64,000 nt of DNA, taken from NCBI GenBank assembly GCA_028285035.1, contig JANQQF010000039.1:62001-126000 (forward strand). Direction: 5' to 3'. This document shows positions 7,314 to 15,502 of this stretch, one piece after another. Position numbers and translations under genes: made by a program. The notes under the pieces are model-generated. The model was not told the DNA's origin, made no database searches, and was given only the letters and a program-made list of their open reading frames with translations. The DNA comes from Phycisphaerae bacterium. Its GTDB lineage: Bacteria; Chloroflexota; Anaerolineae; 4572-78; J111. The first letter of the stretch is position 1; each line of letters opens with the position of its first letter.

Positions 7314-9675
7314 ACTCATCCTCCTCATCATCTTCACCAAATAGGTCAAAGGGGGGCATCCCGATATCCCCCTCGCCCATTGCGGCATTAATCATCATCT
7401 CAACCATGTCGGGGGGCATTCCTCTTAACATTTCGGCTACTTCGGGTGGGGCCTCGTTAATCATTTGATCGAGTAACTCTGGAGGCATCTGACTAAAGAC
7501 TTGTCCGATACTTTGCGGAGGCTGTTTGCCGTGCAGATGTACATCACGGGTCGTTTTTATTTGATAGAGCAACATCTGATCATTTTCTTTTTGGGCCTGA
7601 GCCTCAGCCTTTTGCCAATGGCGTTTTGCCAGCCGAGTTTGATCCAACTCAAAGTAGAGGGTTCCCAGATGCAAATTGGCCTCAGCGTGGTCAGGGTTAT
7701 CTTTGATCACCTGACGAAGCACATTCAAAGCCCGTTTCTCATCTTCCATATCACGGAATATGGCAGCCAAGGTCAACATCGTTGGTACATCAGTTTGGTA
7801 TCGGCTCTTTGTATAATCGATGAGCTTTTCAGCTTGCGCTTCGTGACCCATATCGACACACATCATAATCAATTCCAGAAAAAAGTCGCTGGGGATGGGT
7901 AAGTTAACTGCTTTAATTTGGGCAAATGTTTTATCCGCATCAGGGATTGAACCAGCTTTGAGCCAGGAGAGATAAGCGGTAAATAACGTCTGTAAATCTT
8001 GAGGGTTAACGGCAATGGCTTGCTCTAAATAGGGTCGTCCTGCATCTACATCCCCCATTGAAAAATAGGTTGTGCTTGTAACCAACAGCAGCCGTTGATG
8101 ATTGGGGAGCAAGCGTCGCCCTTCTTCCAGAATGTCCAAAGCTTCCTTGGTCTGCCCCCACTGCAACTCAAAGAGGCATTGTTGTTCTGTAAAGACAGCA
8201 AACTGTTGTCGAGCAATGGGATTTTGTGGCTCTAATTCTAAGGCTTTTAGTAACAACTCACGGGCACGATATTGTCCCCTCCAGTGTCCACTGTAGCTAT
8301 CGGCCAAGGCCAAGATAGCGGGAACGTGATCCGGGTCTTTCTTTAAAATGCGGTTCAACTCATTTTCAGCCGCCTGCCAACGCCCATCAGCTTGTAGGGC
8401 CTCAACCAACTTGAGCCGCAAATCGAGCTTCTCCGGCCCCCATTTAATCGCGGTCTTATACGTTTTGATGGCCTCCTCATAATCGCCCGCCATTGTATAA
8501 TTATCGGCCACATTTTGCCATATCCGAACCACCTGCTCATCAGTCAAATAGTCTGGGTGGTCCGCTTTGCGAGGCCGCCGTCGCAGCAAGAGTCGCCACT
8601 GTTCCGCCGCTTCCCAATGATGCTCAGTTTTTTGATAAGCCAGTGCCAAATTAAAGGCCAAGGCTCGACTATCCTCGCCCAACCTGTGAACCATTTGCCA
8701 GCCCAAGAGGGCTTGATCCCAATCCCCTTTTTGGGCCGCCGCATCGGCCATCTCCCAATTGAGTTGGCGTCGGAGGGTGTTCGCATTAATCCCGAGGTAG
8801 CCTAACCATCTAATTTTATCAAGCTGGTTGAGGGCCTCTGCTGGTTGCTTGGCCTGTCGGGCGGCTATGAGACGATGATACGTCACTTTGTCAAAATTAC
8901 GGTGTAGGGCATCGGTAGTTAATCCCTGATTCCTGGCCGTTTGCCAATGCTCTGCGGCCAAGTCGATGTTTTGCTCAGTTGCCGCAAAAAGCCCAAGATA
9001 GTAATGAATGACGCTGGCGGCCATCGGCGGAAATTCGCCACTGTCCAGGGCCGATTGAAAATTACTTTTCGAACTAGTCGTATCGCCTAAAGCCACCGCA
9101 ATTAGCCCCCGCCAGACTGGCTCAAGTTCCGTTTCGGCTAACTTTTTCAGGGTCGAGGTGGCCTTTTTTTTGACCAAAGCTTCCGCCGCCACCAATTGAG
9201 TTTTTGCGGTTGGTTCAATCAATTTGAAGATAGGGTCTTTGCTCAGGGGCTTTTTTTGTTCGATAAGAAGTTGGGCCAAGGGTTCAGCCGCTCGCTCAAA
9301 GGGCGGGGAAGCGGCCAGAAGGTCCCGATAGATTGCTTCGGCTTCGTTGAGTTGCCCCAAGCGATGATGGGCTAAGGCGAGATGATATTGATAATGCAAA
9401 GCATCGGGGCGAAATTGGATCGCCTGTTGCAAATCGGGCAGGCTGGGGGTGGGACTAGTTACGGCCCACCGAAAATGGGCTTCGGCCAGGGCCAACGTTA
9501 ATTTTGACGGAGCATCTTTTTTGTGCTGGGCCTGTTGCCACTTTCTGATTGCTTCATCATAAATTCCCTGATTAAACGCTTGTCGACCCTGTTCAACCAA
9601 CAGAGGGCCACTGAGTTTTGCGTGTTGTTTATGTCTTTGTTGTTGTCGCTTTTTACGACTGCTTCGTTTAGACAT
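7303..9675 (-). CDS. Large TPR-repeat protein of the chaperone operon
   Basis: This soluble protein of 790 residues has a basic N-terminus (RSSRKKRQQQRHKQHAK) and then tetratricopeptide repeats through most of its length, for example ALHYQYHLALAHHRLGQLNE, DYEEAIKTYKTAIKWGP, and VPAILALADSY. TPR solenoids bind peptides, often the tails of Hsp70/Hsp90 or clients. The C-terminal 70 residues differ: they are rich in Met, Pro and Asp/Glu, with the repeated pattern MPPELLDQMIN / MPPDMVEMMIN, followed by an acidic end (FGEDDEEDEYGW). The gene leads the operon TPR, J-like, grpE, dnaK and overlaps the J-like gene by 11 bases, so it is probably the client- or partner-binding arm of this Hsp70 machine. 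No enzyme domain is visible. Confidence 0.85.
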   Translation of the reverse strand: MSKRSSRKKRQQQRHKQHAKLSGPLLVEQGRQAFNQGIYDEAIRKWQQAQHKKDAPSKLTLALAEAHFRWAVTSPTPSLPDLQQAIQFRPDALHYQYHLALAHHRLGQLNEAEAIYRDLLAASPPFERAAEPLAQLLIEQKKPLSKDPIFKLIEPTAKTQLVAAEALVKKKATSTLKKLAETELEPVWRGLIAVALGDTTSSKSNFQSALDSGEFPPMAASVIHYYLGLFAATEQNIDLAAEHWQTARNQGLTTDALHRNFDKVTYHRLIAARQAKQPAEALNQLDKIRWLGYLGINANTLRRQLNWEMADAAAQKGDWDQALLGWQMVHRLGEDSRALAFNLALAYQKTEHHWEAAEQWRLLLRRRPRKADHPDYLTDEQVVRIWQNVADNYTMAGDYEEAIKTYKTAIKWGPEKLDLRLKLVEALQADGRWQAAENELNRILKKDPDHVPAILALADSYSGHWRGQYRARELLLKALELEPQNPIARQQFAVFTEQQCLFELQWGQTKEALDILEEGRRLLPNHQRLLLVTSTTYFSMGDVDAGRPYLEQAIAVNPQDLQTLFTAYLSWLKAGSIPDADKTFAQIKAVNLPIPSDFFLELIMMCVDMGHEAQAEKLIDYTKSRYQTDVPTMLTLAAIFRDMEDEKRALNVLRQVIKDNPDHAEANLHLGTLYFELDQTRLAKRHWQKAEAQAQKENDQMLLYQIKTTRDVHLHGKQPPQSIGQVFSQMPPELLDQMINEAPPEVAEMLRGMPPDMVEMMINAAMGEGDIGMPPFDLFGEDDEEDEYGW

Positions 9676-9732
9676 ATTGTCTATCCGTTAAAATCAATAA
9701 ATTTTAGGACTTACGCATGTGGGTGTTCAAAT

Positions 9733-9834
9733 GTCATTTCGAAGCGGTTTTTGCCGAGAAATCGTCCCAAATCTGCGTTTGCAATCGAAAATTCGGGAGG
9801 ATTCTTCACTCTGCTTCGCTCCGTTCAGAATGAC
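9733..9834. repeat. MITE-like intergenic element with terminal inverted repeats
   Basis: The element runs from GTCATTTCGAA (9733-9743) to TTCAGAATGAC (9824-9834); these ends are inverted repeats matching at 10 of 11 positions. It is about 102 bases long, holds no gene, and lies between the TPR gene and its probable promoter. Bases 9744-9786 resemble 61996-62038 in this window, sharing a GAGAAATC(C/G)TCCCAAAT core. The TAGGACTTACGCA just before it (about 9707-9719) is also a frequent intergenic motif. Confidence 0.6.
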
Positions 9835-9865
9835 ATACATAAGCCCTGAATTTAAAATGTGCGTT

Positions 9866-9892
9866 ATTATAACATAACTTGTCCTAAATCAA
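9866..9892 (-). promoter_or_regulatory. Possible promoter for the TPR-chaperone operon
   Basis: Reading the minus strand, TTGATT (9887-9892) is followed after 15 bases by TATAAT (9866-9871), with TG in the extended -10 position (TGTTATAAT). The spacer is short for sigma-70, so the extended -10 probably carries the activity. It lies about 190 bases before the TPR start, with the MITE-like element in the leader. The rest of 9676-10010 shows no gene. Confidence 0.35.
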
Positions 9893-10010
9893 CTATTTTT
9901 AGAGCGAATAACAGAGGCGAACTTCAACATCAAGGATGAACATCATCTGGGGCATATGAAAGTCTTGGAGCTTTTACTCACAACGATCCATCATAATTTC
10001 AAGGTATACC

Positions 10011-11216
10011 CTACACTTGAATGACCATCACCGTCAGGTCATCGTGAGGCTCTGCTTCTTTAGTAAAGCTTTTCACGCCATCAAGCAATTCATCCAAAAT
10101 CTCTTCGGGAGAGATAGCTGTAGATTTTTCCAACAAATCCATGATACGCGGAAAGCCAAAAATTTCCCCATCCTCATTAAATGCTTCGGGCACACCATCA
10201 CTAGTGAGAATAATCAGGTCCCCTTTTTCCAAAGAGATGGTTGCTTGATCATATCCCATTTCCGCGCCAAGTCCGAAGCCGATGGTTAGTCCGCCAATGT
10301 CGACCCATTCCAGCGCACCGTCAGCCCGCTTGATATAAGGGGGGACCCCAGCCGCATTCCCCATAATAGCTTGCGTATGCCCCGATGCTGAGTCAATCAC
10401 AATTTCCAAATGACACAAAGCACAATTTTGCCCGGTAGCTTGCGCATAGGGTAAGATTTTTCGGTCCAAATAATTCAAATGATCGGCGAGGGGTAAGTTT
10501 AGTTGAAGGGCAGCCTCAAGCTCAGCCAAACAGGTGGCCATCAGTAGTGAAGCGGGCAAGCCCTTACCCGAAATGTCCCCAACGGTGAAAGCATACCGCT
10601 TTTCGCCATTAATACCATCCGGTAGATGATGATAGTTATAAAAATCGCCACCGACTGAATAAGCTGGGGTGCTATGGCACACAACCTGTAAATCGGTCCA
10701 AGGAGGCTGGGGTGGTTTGAGCAAGCCCTGTTGAATGCGACGGGCCTGCTCCAATTCTAACTCATACTTACGGTTATAGGTCTCTAAATCCTCGACCCGC
10801 GCTTCCAACTCTTGCCGCAAACGCCGAATGGTCAACTGATTTTCAATGCGGACCAAGACTTCATCAATTTGAAAGGGCTTGGTAATATAATCAATCCCTC
10901 CCACTTCAAAGGCCTTGACCTTATCAAAAACCTCGCTTAAGGCGCTAATAAAAATGACCGGCACATCTGCCGTTCGTTCATCAGCCTTGATATGTTCACA
11001 CACCTCATAGCCACTCAAATCGGGCATATTGATGTCCAACAAAATCAAGTCAGGCGGATCGGCCTGTGCAGCCGACAAAGCAAGTGAACCATTCGGCGCA
11101 CCACGAACTTTGTACTGTTCCTCAGTCAGCATCTTCGACAGTAGTTGTAGATTGGGGAGGGTATCATCGACAATGAGGATATGGCCATTGCTGGACGAGG
11201 CTTCCTGAGTATCCAT
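10011..11216 (-). CDS. Response regulator with PP2C (RsbU/SpoIIE) phosphatase output
   Basis: This cytosolic protein of 401 residues has three parts. A receiver domain (about 12-130) carries the phosphoacceptor in LILLDINMPDLSGYEVC and the conserved Lys in YITKPFQIDEV. A short coiled coil (about 130-165) follows. The C-terminal SpoIIE-type serine/threonine phosphatase domain has VGGDFYNYHHLPDG and FTVGDISGKGLPASLLMA, with metal-binding aspartates in both, and the end DDLTVMVIQV. Such proteins dephosphorylate anti-sigma-factor antagonists in partner-switching pathways once the receiver is phosphorylated. No kinase, STAS or anti-sigma gene adjoins it, so its partners are elsewhere. AAAGGA lies before ATG 11216. 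The gene is monocistronic between two intergenic gaps. Confidence 0.92.
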   Translation of the reverse strand: MDTQEASSSNGHILIVDDTLPNLQLLSKMLTEEQYKVRGAPNGSLALSAAQADPPDLILLDINMPDLSGYEVCEHIKADERTADVPVIFISALSEVFDKVKAFEVGGIDYITKPFQIDEVLVRIENQLTIRRLRQELEARVEDLETYNRKYELELEQARRIQQGLLKPPQPPWTDLQVVCHSTPAYSVGGDFYNYHHLPDGINGEKRYAFTVGDISGKGLPASLLMATCLAELEAALQLNLPLADHLNYLDRKILPYAQATGQNCALCHLEIVIDSASGHTQAIMGNAAGVPPYIKRADGALEWVDIGGLTIGFGLGAEMGYDQATISLEKGDLIILTSDGVPEAFNEDGEIFGFPRIMDLLEKSTAISPEEILDELLDGVKSFTKEAEPHDDLTVMVIQV

Positions 11217-11354
11217 AATCGATCCTTTTGCAATTCCTAGTAACTCGCTCGTAATTGAGGATAATCGTCCGATCTATTATACCAGATCCTTTGTTTGTCG
11301 TCTGTCGTAAAATCGGATCAATCTTGTCATAATTTTAGGGCAGCTCAACCACGA

Positions 11355-11597
11355 TCAGCCATAACTCACAATTTCATCCGTGCGGGTGTCACGCTGTAGT
11401 TTAAGCCAACGCCGACAGCCATACAAATGAAACCAAGCTTCGGTCTGAACCCCTTCCGGATTGTTCAACATAAAGGCCCGATCAAGATCCCACTCATCCT
11501 CATCGGTAATGTGTTCTGGCACAACCGGGATCTCGCCATAGACATATTCTTCAATGGGCCGCTCCCCGCAGGTGGGGCAGGTGATTCGTATGCTCAT
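11355..11597 (-). CDS. soxD: Sarcosine oxidase delta subunit family protein
   Basis: This 80-residue protein matches the small zinc-binding delta subunit of heterotetrameric sarcosine oxidase: the N-terminal ITCPTCGERPIEEYVYGE gives the first two zinc cysteines, and EAWFHLYGCRRWLKLQRD gives His and Cys and the usual (H)xxGCRRW signature. Usual length is about 90-100, so it is slightly short at the C-terminus. It lies last in the order alpha, gamma, beta, delta, 34 bases after the beta gene, and TTGGAGT precedes its ATG. The delta subunit has no redox cofactor and holds the complex together. The tight operon and clear signature make the assignment firm at family level; the amine substrate is not fixed by it. 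Confidence 0.88.
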   Translation of the reverse strand: MSIRITCPTCGERPIEEYVYGEIPVVPEHITDEDEWDLDRAFMLNNPEGVQTEAWFHLYGCRRWLKLQRDTRTDEIVSYG

Positions 11598-11631
11598 AAT
11601 TTACTCCAAATCCGTTCTATTCTGTCTAAAT

Positions 11632-12840
11632 TTAATGCGTTCCTGCCGAGCCACGATCCGCCTTGGTGCGATCATTAGCAAAACGATCCAAGGAGAAGGG
11701 CTTGATTAACTTAGGCGTTTCGCCCGTGGCCACCAACTCAGCCATTTGCTCACCACCAACAGGAATGGCTTTAAAGCCCCACGTCCCCCAGCCTGTAGTG
11801 ATGTAGAAGCCATCGACACCGGTTTTACCCATAATCGGCGAGTAATCGGGACTCATATCACAAATCCCCGTCCATTGCCGTAGGATGCGCAATTTTCGCA
11901 TGAAGGGGAACAGAGTCAGTGCCCGATAGGCACAGCTTTGGATAAAGTGATGCCCAGAACGGTAGGAGTAGCTGGGCTGGCGATCAATTTCCGCCCCGAT
12001 TAACATCTCGCCCCGCGCGGTTTGCGAAACATAGAATAACAGGTTAGCCGAGGCAGCAATGATGTTAAAATCCCGCTCGTAGTGGTTCGTAACAAAGGCC
12101 TGTAACGGATGGGTCCGAATCGGCAACCGAAGTCCAGCCATTGAGGCTAGTGTAGTCACGTGACCGCCGACCGCGCTGATGACGACGCCCGCCGAAATCG
12201 GTCCAGCCGTTGTTTCCACGCCTGTCACCCGATCACCATCTTTAATGAGACCGGTTACGCCTGTGCGTTGATGCACATGTACGCCACGCTGCATCGCGCC
12301 CTCGGCCAAGGCCCAGTTGACTCGGTCGTGCCGAGCGGTGGCCCCCTCGTGGTGCAAAGAGGCCCCAGTGATGGGCCACTGCCCGCCACCCGTAATGTCG
12401 ATCTCGGGGCAGATTTGTTTAATTTCCTTGGGGGTGACAAACTGGGTGTTGGCTCCGAAGTCCTGATTCATATCAGATCGGGCAATCTGTTGTCGCAGCC
12501 CAGCCTCATTGTGAGCAATCCACAGTAGGGGCTTGGCCTGGTGCATAATCCAGCGATCGGTCTCTTCTTCCAGATTTTGATACAGCTCGACGCTGCGCTG
12601 GTAGAAGCGAACCGCTTCGGGAATACCATAATTTGAGCGAATCACCGTCGTATTTCGGCCTGAATTACCACCCCCGATGTATTTTCGCTCCAAAACCGCC
12701 ACATTGGTGATGCCGTGGTTTTTTGCCAGATAGTAAGCCGTTGAGAGTCCGTGCCCACCACCACCGACAATTACCACATCATAACTACGCTTAGGCTCGT
12801 GCCACTTAAAGTTTACTTTTCGTTCCTGAAACTCGTTCAT
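11632..12840 (-). CDS. soxB: Sarcosine oxidase beta subunit-like FAD-dependent oxidoreductase
   Basis: This 402-residue DAO-superfamily flavoprotein has the N-terminal dinucleotide fold VVIVGGGGHGLSTAYYLA (about 23-40) followed by LERKYIGGGNSGRNTTVIRS. The motif GATARHDRVNWALAEGA (about 170-186) corresponds to the region that holds the covalent FMN histidine in tetrameric sarcosine oxidases. The C-terminus has DYSPIMGKTGVDGFYITTGWGTWGFKAIPVG, the usual FAD/substrate end. The beta subunit oxidises an N-methyl amino acid such as sarcosine to an imine and passes electrons or formaldehyde to the alpha subunit. Its start overlaps the gamma stop (ATGA at 12837-12840). Length and motifs are normal. 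Confidence 0.9.
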   Translation of the reverse strand: MNEFQERKVNFKWHEPKRSYDVVIVGGGGHGLSTAYYLAKNHGITNVAVLERKYIGGGNSGRNTTVIRSNYGIPEAVRFYQRSVELYQNLEEETDRWIMHQAKPLLWIAHNEAGLRQQIARSDMNQDFGANTQFVTPKEIKQICPEIDITGGGQWPITGASLHHEGATARHDRVNWALAEGAMQRGVHVHQRTGVTGLIKDGDRVTGVETTAGPISAGVVISAVGGHVTTLASMAGLRLPIRTHPLQAFVTNHYERDFNIIAASANLLFYVSQTARGEMLIGAEIDRQPSYSYRSGHHFIQSCAYRALTLFPFMRKLRILRQWTGICDMSPDYSPIMGKTGVDGFYITTGWGTWGFKAIPVGGEQMAELVATGETPKLIKPFSLDRFANDRTKADRGSAGTH

Positions 12841-13286
12841 CCTATTCGCTCCTCAAATTCAGCGGCAAGTGGGGCCGGAACAATAATTAACACACGCTCA
12901 GCTTCAAACCACAATTTAGCCGGAATACCAGCCACAGCCCCCTGCGCAAAGGCAGGCCGCTCGCTAGGGATTTCCCATTCGCAACCGTGCTCCAAAATAT
13001 GCATTGCCGTGTCAGAATCAAGCCACAGGCCTGAAAAACTCCCTTCAGATACCACAATGGCGTGCGGATCGGCCAGCTCCCCCTCAATCCCCCCCAGAGG
13101 GGAGGAAGTATTTATGTCCTTCCCCCAGAGGAGGGAGTTAGAGGGGGGCTTTACTATAAAGACCTCATCCGGGGCAAATCGTAAAACAAGGGTATCGGCA
13201 GACCACTCGGCAGCATCAAGTGCCTCAGGCGTCGCCACAATTCGTGTGCCCAATAACCGGGTCATCGTTAGATTAGGCTCGTGCAC
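12837..13286 (-). CDS. soxG: Sarcosine oxidase gamma subunit-like protein with an in-frame insert
   Basis: This protein of about 149 residues sits at the position of the gamma subunit and has its general shape: an LVLRFAPDEVFIV strand, then AIVVSEGSFSGLWLDSDTAM and LEHGCEWEIP, with a final strand-turn-strand. The gamma subunit is structural and related to the GcvT-type fold. AAGGAGG, six bases before GTG 13286, supports that start over the ATGs at 13304 and 13265; it overlaps the alpha stop by 14 bases. Residues about 46-70 do not fit the family: they are encoded by a G/C-tract palindromic repeat inserted between the PDEVFIV and ADPHAIVV segments without breaking the frame. The protein may still fold, as the insert falls where a loop is expected. 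Confidence 0.7.
   Translation of the reverse strand: MHEPNLTMTRLLGTRIVATPEALDAAEWSADTLVLRFAPDEVFIVKPPSNSLLWGKDINTSSPLGGIEGELADPHAIVVSEGSFSGLWLDSDTAMHILEHGCEWEIPSERPAFAQGAVAGIPAKLWFEAERVLIIVPAPLAAEFEERIG
13077..13151. repeat. Palindromic element inserted in frame within the gamma-subunit gene
   Basis: About 75 bases made of two inverted arms around TATTTATGTC. One arm reads CCCCCTCAATCCCCCC with CAGAGGGG, and the other, read in reverse complement, CCCCCTCTAACTCCC with CTCTGGGGG. The arms are imperfect but clearly related. This class of G-run/C-run palindrome normally lies between genes. Here it adds 25 codons to the coding frame. Confidence 0.7.
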
Positions 13287-15468
13287 GGCTGGCCTCCTTA
13301 TCATAGAATGGCACGGCTACCCGTTGGGCGGGTCGGCCATTGATGGTTACTTCGGTGGGTAGCTCGTCATCAAACAGATAAAGCCAGCCCAACATCACCC
13401 CTTTTTGCATCAACGGCGAGGTAAAACTCGAGGTGATATAGCCAGCATATTCATCACCATACCAAATGGTAGCCCCTTCGTAAGCAGCTTCCCCGTCCAT
13501 CTCAAGGCCGACCAGTTGTTTGTCCAGCGGGATACGATTGGTGCGGATTAGCGCTTGGCGGCCAATAAAATACTCTTTTTCCAGCTTGACCATCCATTCG
13601 TGATGAATACGACGGGGTGTAGAGTCGAAGTCGGTATCTTGGCCGACGATGACGTGCCCTTTTTCCAAACGCAGAGCGGTCAGAGCTTCCAGACCGTGGG
13701 GCTTAATCCCTAGATCGCTGCCCAAATCAAGTAAGGCACGCCACAACTTCACCGAATGCTCGGCGGGATGATGCAACTCGTAGGACAGTTCGCCTGTGAA
13801 GCTCAGGCGGAAGATTTTACAGGGCACGTCGGCAATGGTAGCCATCTGATGCCCCATAAATTTTGGCGGCTCGGTCAACCCTGCCCGCGACAGTAACTCA
13901 TTGGCCATCGGCCCCGTCACATTGATCGCGCCGAGGGTCATCGTCTGGTTGAGAATACGCACATCGTATCCCCACCCCGCAGCCCAATCACGGACCCACA
14001 TCTCGGCAAAGCTAGAACCACCACTGGTGAAGGTCAGGCTGTATTGGGTATCGTTGTCCTTAGCAATCAGGCCATCATCCAAGACATAGCCTCGCTCATT
14101 GAGTAGGAGCACATAGCGGGAGCGGCCTTCTTTAATCGTGCTCACATTCGTCGGATACAACTTTTCCAACAAGGGTAACACATCTGGCCCAGTGATAATC
14201 ATCTTGCCCAAAGTGCTCACATCACAGATAGAGACAGCCTCACGTACGGCCCAATACTCTTCCTGCAAATTACCGTAGTTCCACGGTCGCCACCACCCAC
14301 CGATACGGTCCATTTGGGCACCCAGTTTCAAGTGTTCATTGTGCAAAGCGGTGCGAGGTGTGGCGTGATGATGTCCACCTGCGGCCATTTCACCCAAGGT
14401 CAATTGTCGAGTGACAGGGCGAGCAGTGAAGGGTGGTTGCAGCTCTTGGCCGCGATCCGCCAAGTAGCTGCGTAGATGGGGCAAACAGGCTGATCCTTGA
14501 CAGGTACCTGTTCCAGCCAAAGTGCCCCGTTTGACCAACTCCATTTCGTGGAAGCCTTGATCCCAGATTTGATCCAAATCCTCCACGCTCACCCTGCTAC
14601 AAGGGCAAACAATACCGGCGACAGGACAAGGCGGGATGTCAGACTCGAGCGCCGCATCACCAACGACACGCACGGCCAGATCGTGTCCCATTCGACGCAG
14701 GGCATCGCGTGGATGCAGGCCCAAGCCGAGCGATACGGTATCACAGGCAATGCGTTGCTCGTTACCAGCCTCGTCGCGCACAACCACCGCCTCAACCTTA
14801 GTCTCACCTTCAAAACGAACCAAATCACCAGAAACGATCTCGGCTTCAATCCCTTCAGGAGGTATACCAATGGCCACCACCTTGCCTAGCTCAATCCCCG
14901 CTGTAGCCAGTTGTGTCGCAGCCCGCGCCGTCACCAGGCCAGCTAAGTCTGCCCCAGGGGCCACAGGCTGAATTTCGGCGGCCCCGGTCGCCACAACCAC
15001 CTCTTCTCGCACATGAATATGCAATTGGTCATCGTTCGTTCGGGCCACAACAAGCGGTCCGGCATAAACCCCGACCGCCTCTTCACCATCGTTGGTATCA
15101 AGGGTGATAACCTGCTTGCCTGCATCAAGGGCCTCTGCCGCAGCTAATTGCCCTGACTCGCCCATTCCAATGACCACGACATCGCAATGAAGGTTGCGAA
15201 CCGCTGTCTCGGGTCCGGGCGGATCATTCAACGGTAGTGGCGGGTAGCCCGATTGGTGATCCCGTTCGACCACTTGCCCCGGTTTGGCCGCCACTTGACA
15301 GGTACGCACATACGACACCCCATCCACAGTGGCCAAACAGTGGGGACAATCGCCGCCACAACAGAGACAGCCACCGCCCGTCGGGTGCACATCCGCTCGA
15401 AGCATCGCAGTCAGCAAGCTGTCTCCGACTTCATATTCAATGGGTTGTCCATCTACAATCAATCGCAT
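13273..15468 (-). CDS. soxA: Sarcosine oxidase alpha-like subunit with two Fe-S sites and a GcvT domain
   Basis: This 731-residue protein is compact compared with usual alpha subunits of about 950-1000. Domains in order: a [2Fe-2S] ferredoxin-like module (1-60; C34, C36, C37, C41, C44, C57), a shortened dinucleotide-binding region starting CDVVVIGMGESGQLAAAEA (95-113), a BFD-like cysteine module with C288, C290, C323 and C328 (VCPCSRVSVEDL, GTCQGSACLPHL), and a full aminomethyltransferase (GcvT) domain from about 375 to the end. In classical sarcosine oxidase the GcvT part binds folate and takes up the methyl group as methylene-tetrahydrofolate. The cysteine pairs suggest electron transfer through iron-sulfur clusters, as in opine or proline dehydrogenase-type complexes, rather than direct reaction with oxygen. 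It leads the four-gene operon; GAGGACT precedes its ATG. Confidence 0.85.
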   Translation of the reverse strand: MRLIVDGQPIEYEVGDSLLTAMLRADVHPTGGGCLCCGGDCPHCLATVDGVSYVRTCQVAAKPGQVVERDHQSGYPPLPLNDPPGPETAVRNLHCDVVVIGMGESGQLAAAEALDAGKQVITLDTNDGEEAVGVYAGPLVVARTNDDQLHIHVREEVVVATGAAEIQPVAPGADLAGLVTARAATQLATAGIELGKVVAIGIPPEGIEAEIVSGDLVRFEGETKVEAVVVRDEAGNEQRIACDTVSLGLGLHPRDALRRMGHDLAVRVVGDAALESDIPPCPVAGIVCPCSRVSVEDLDQIWDQGFHEMELVKRGTLAGTGTCQGSACLPHLRSYLADRGQELQPPFTARPVTRQLTLGEMAAGGHHHATPRTALHNEHLKLGAQMDRIGGWWRPWNYGNLQEEYWAVREAVSICDVSTLGKMIITGPDVLPLLEKLYPTNVSTIKEGRSRYVLLLNERGYVLDDGLIAKDNDTQYSLTFTSGGSSFAEMWVRDWAAGWGYDVRILNQTMTLGAINVTGPMANELLSRAGLTEPPKFMGHQMATIADVPCKIFRLSFTGELSYELHHPAEHSVKLWRALLDLGSDLGIKPHGLEALTALRLEKGHVIVGQDTDFDSTPRRIHHEWMVKLEKEYFIGRQALIRTNRIPLDKQLVGLEMDGEAAYEGATIWYGDEYAGYITSSFTSPLMQKGVMLGWLYLFDDELPTEVTINGRPAQRVAVPFYDKEASRARA

Positions 15469-15502
15469 ATTGAGTCCTCAAAAGTCTATTTTGCTTAATA
15501 TT

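Noticed and set aside
12751..13362. 203-codon plus-strand frame opposite the sarcosine oxidase genes
   Set aside because: Antisense of well-supported genes with conserved domains.
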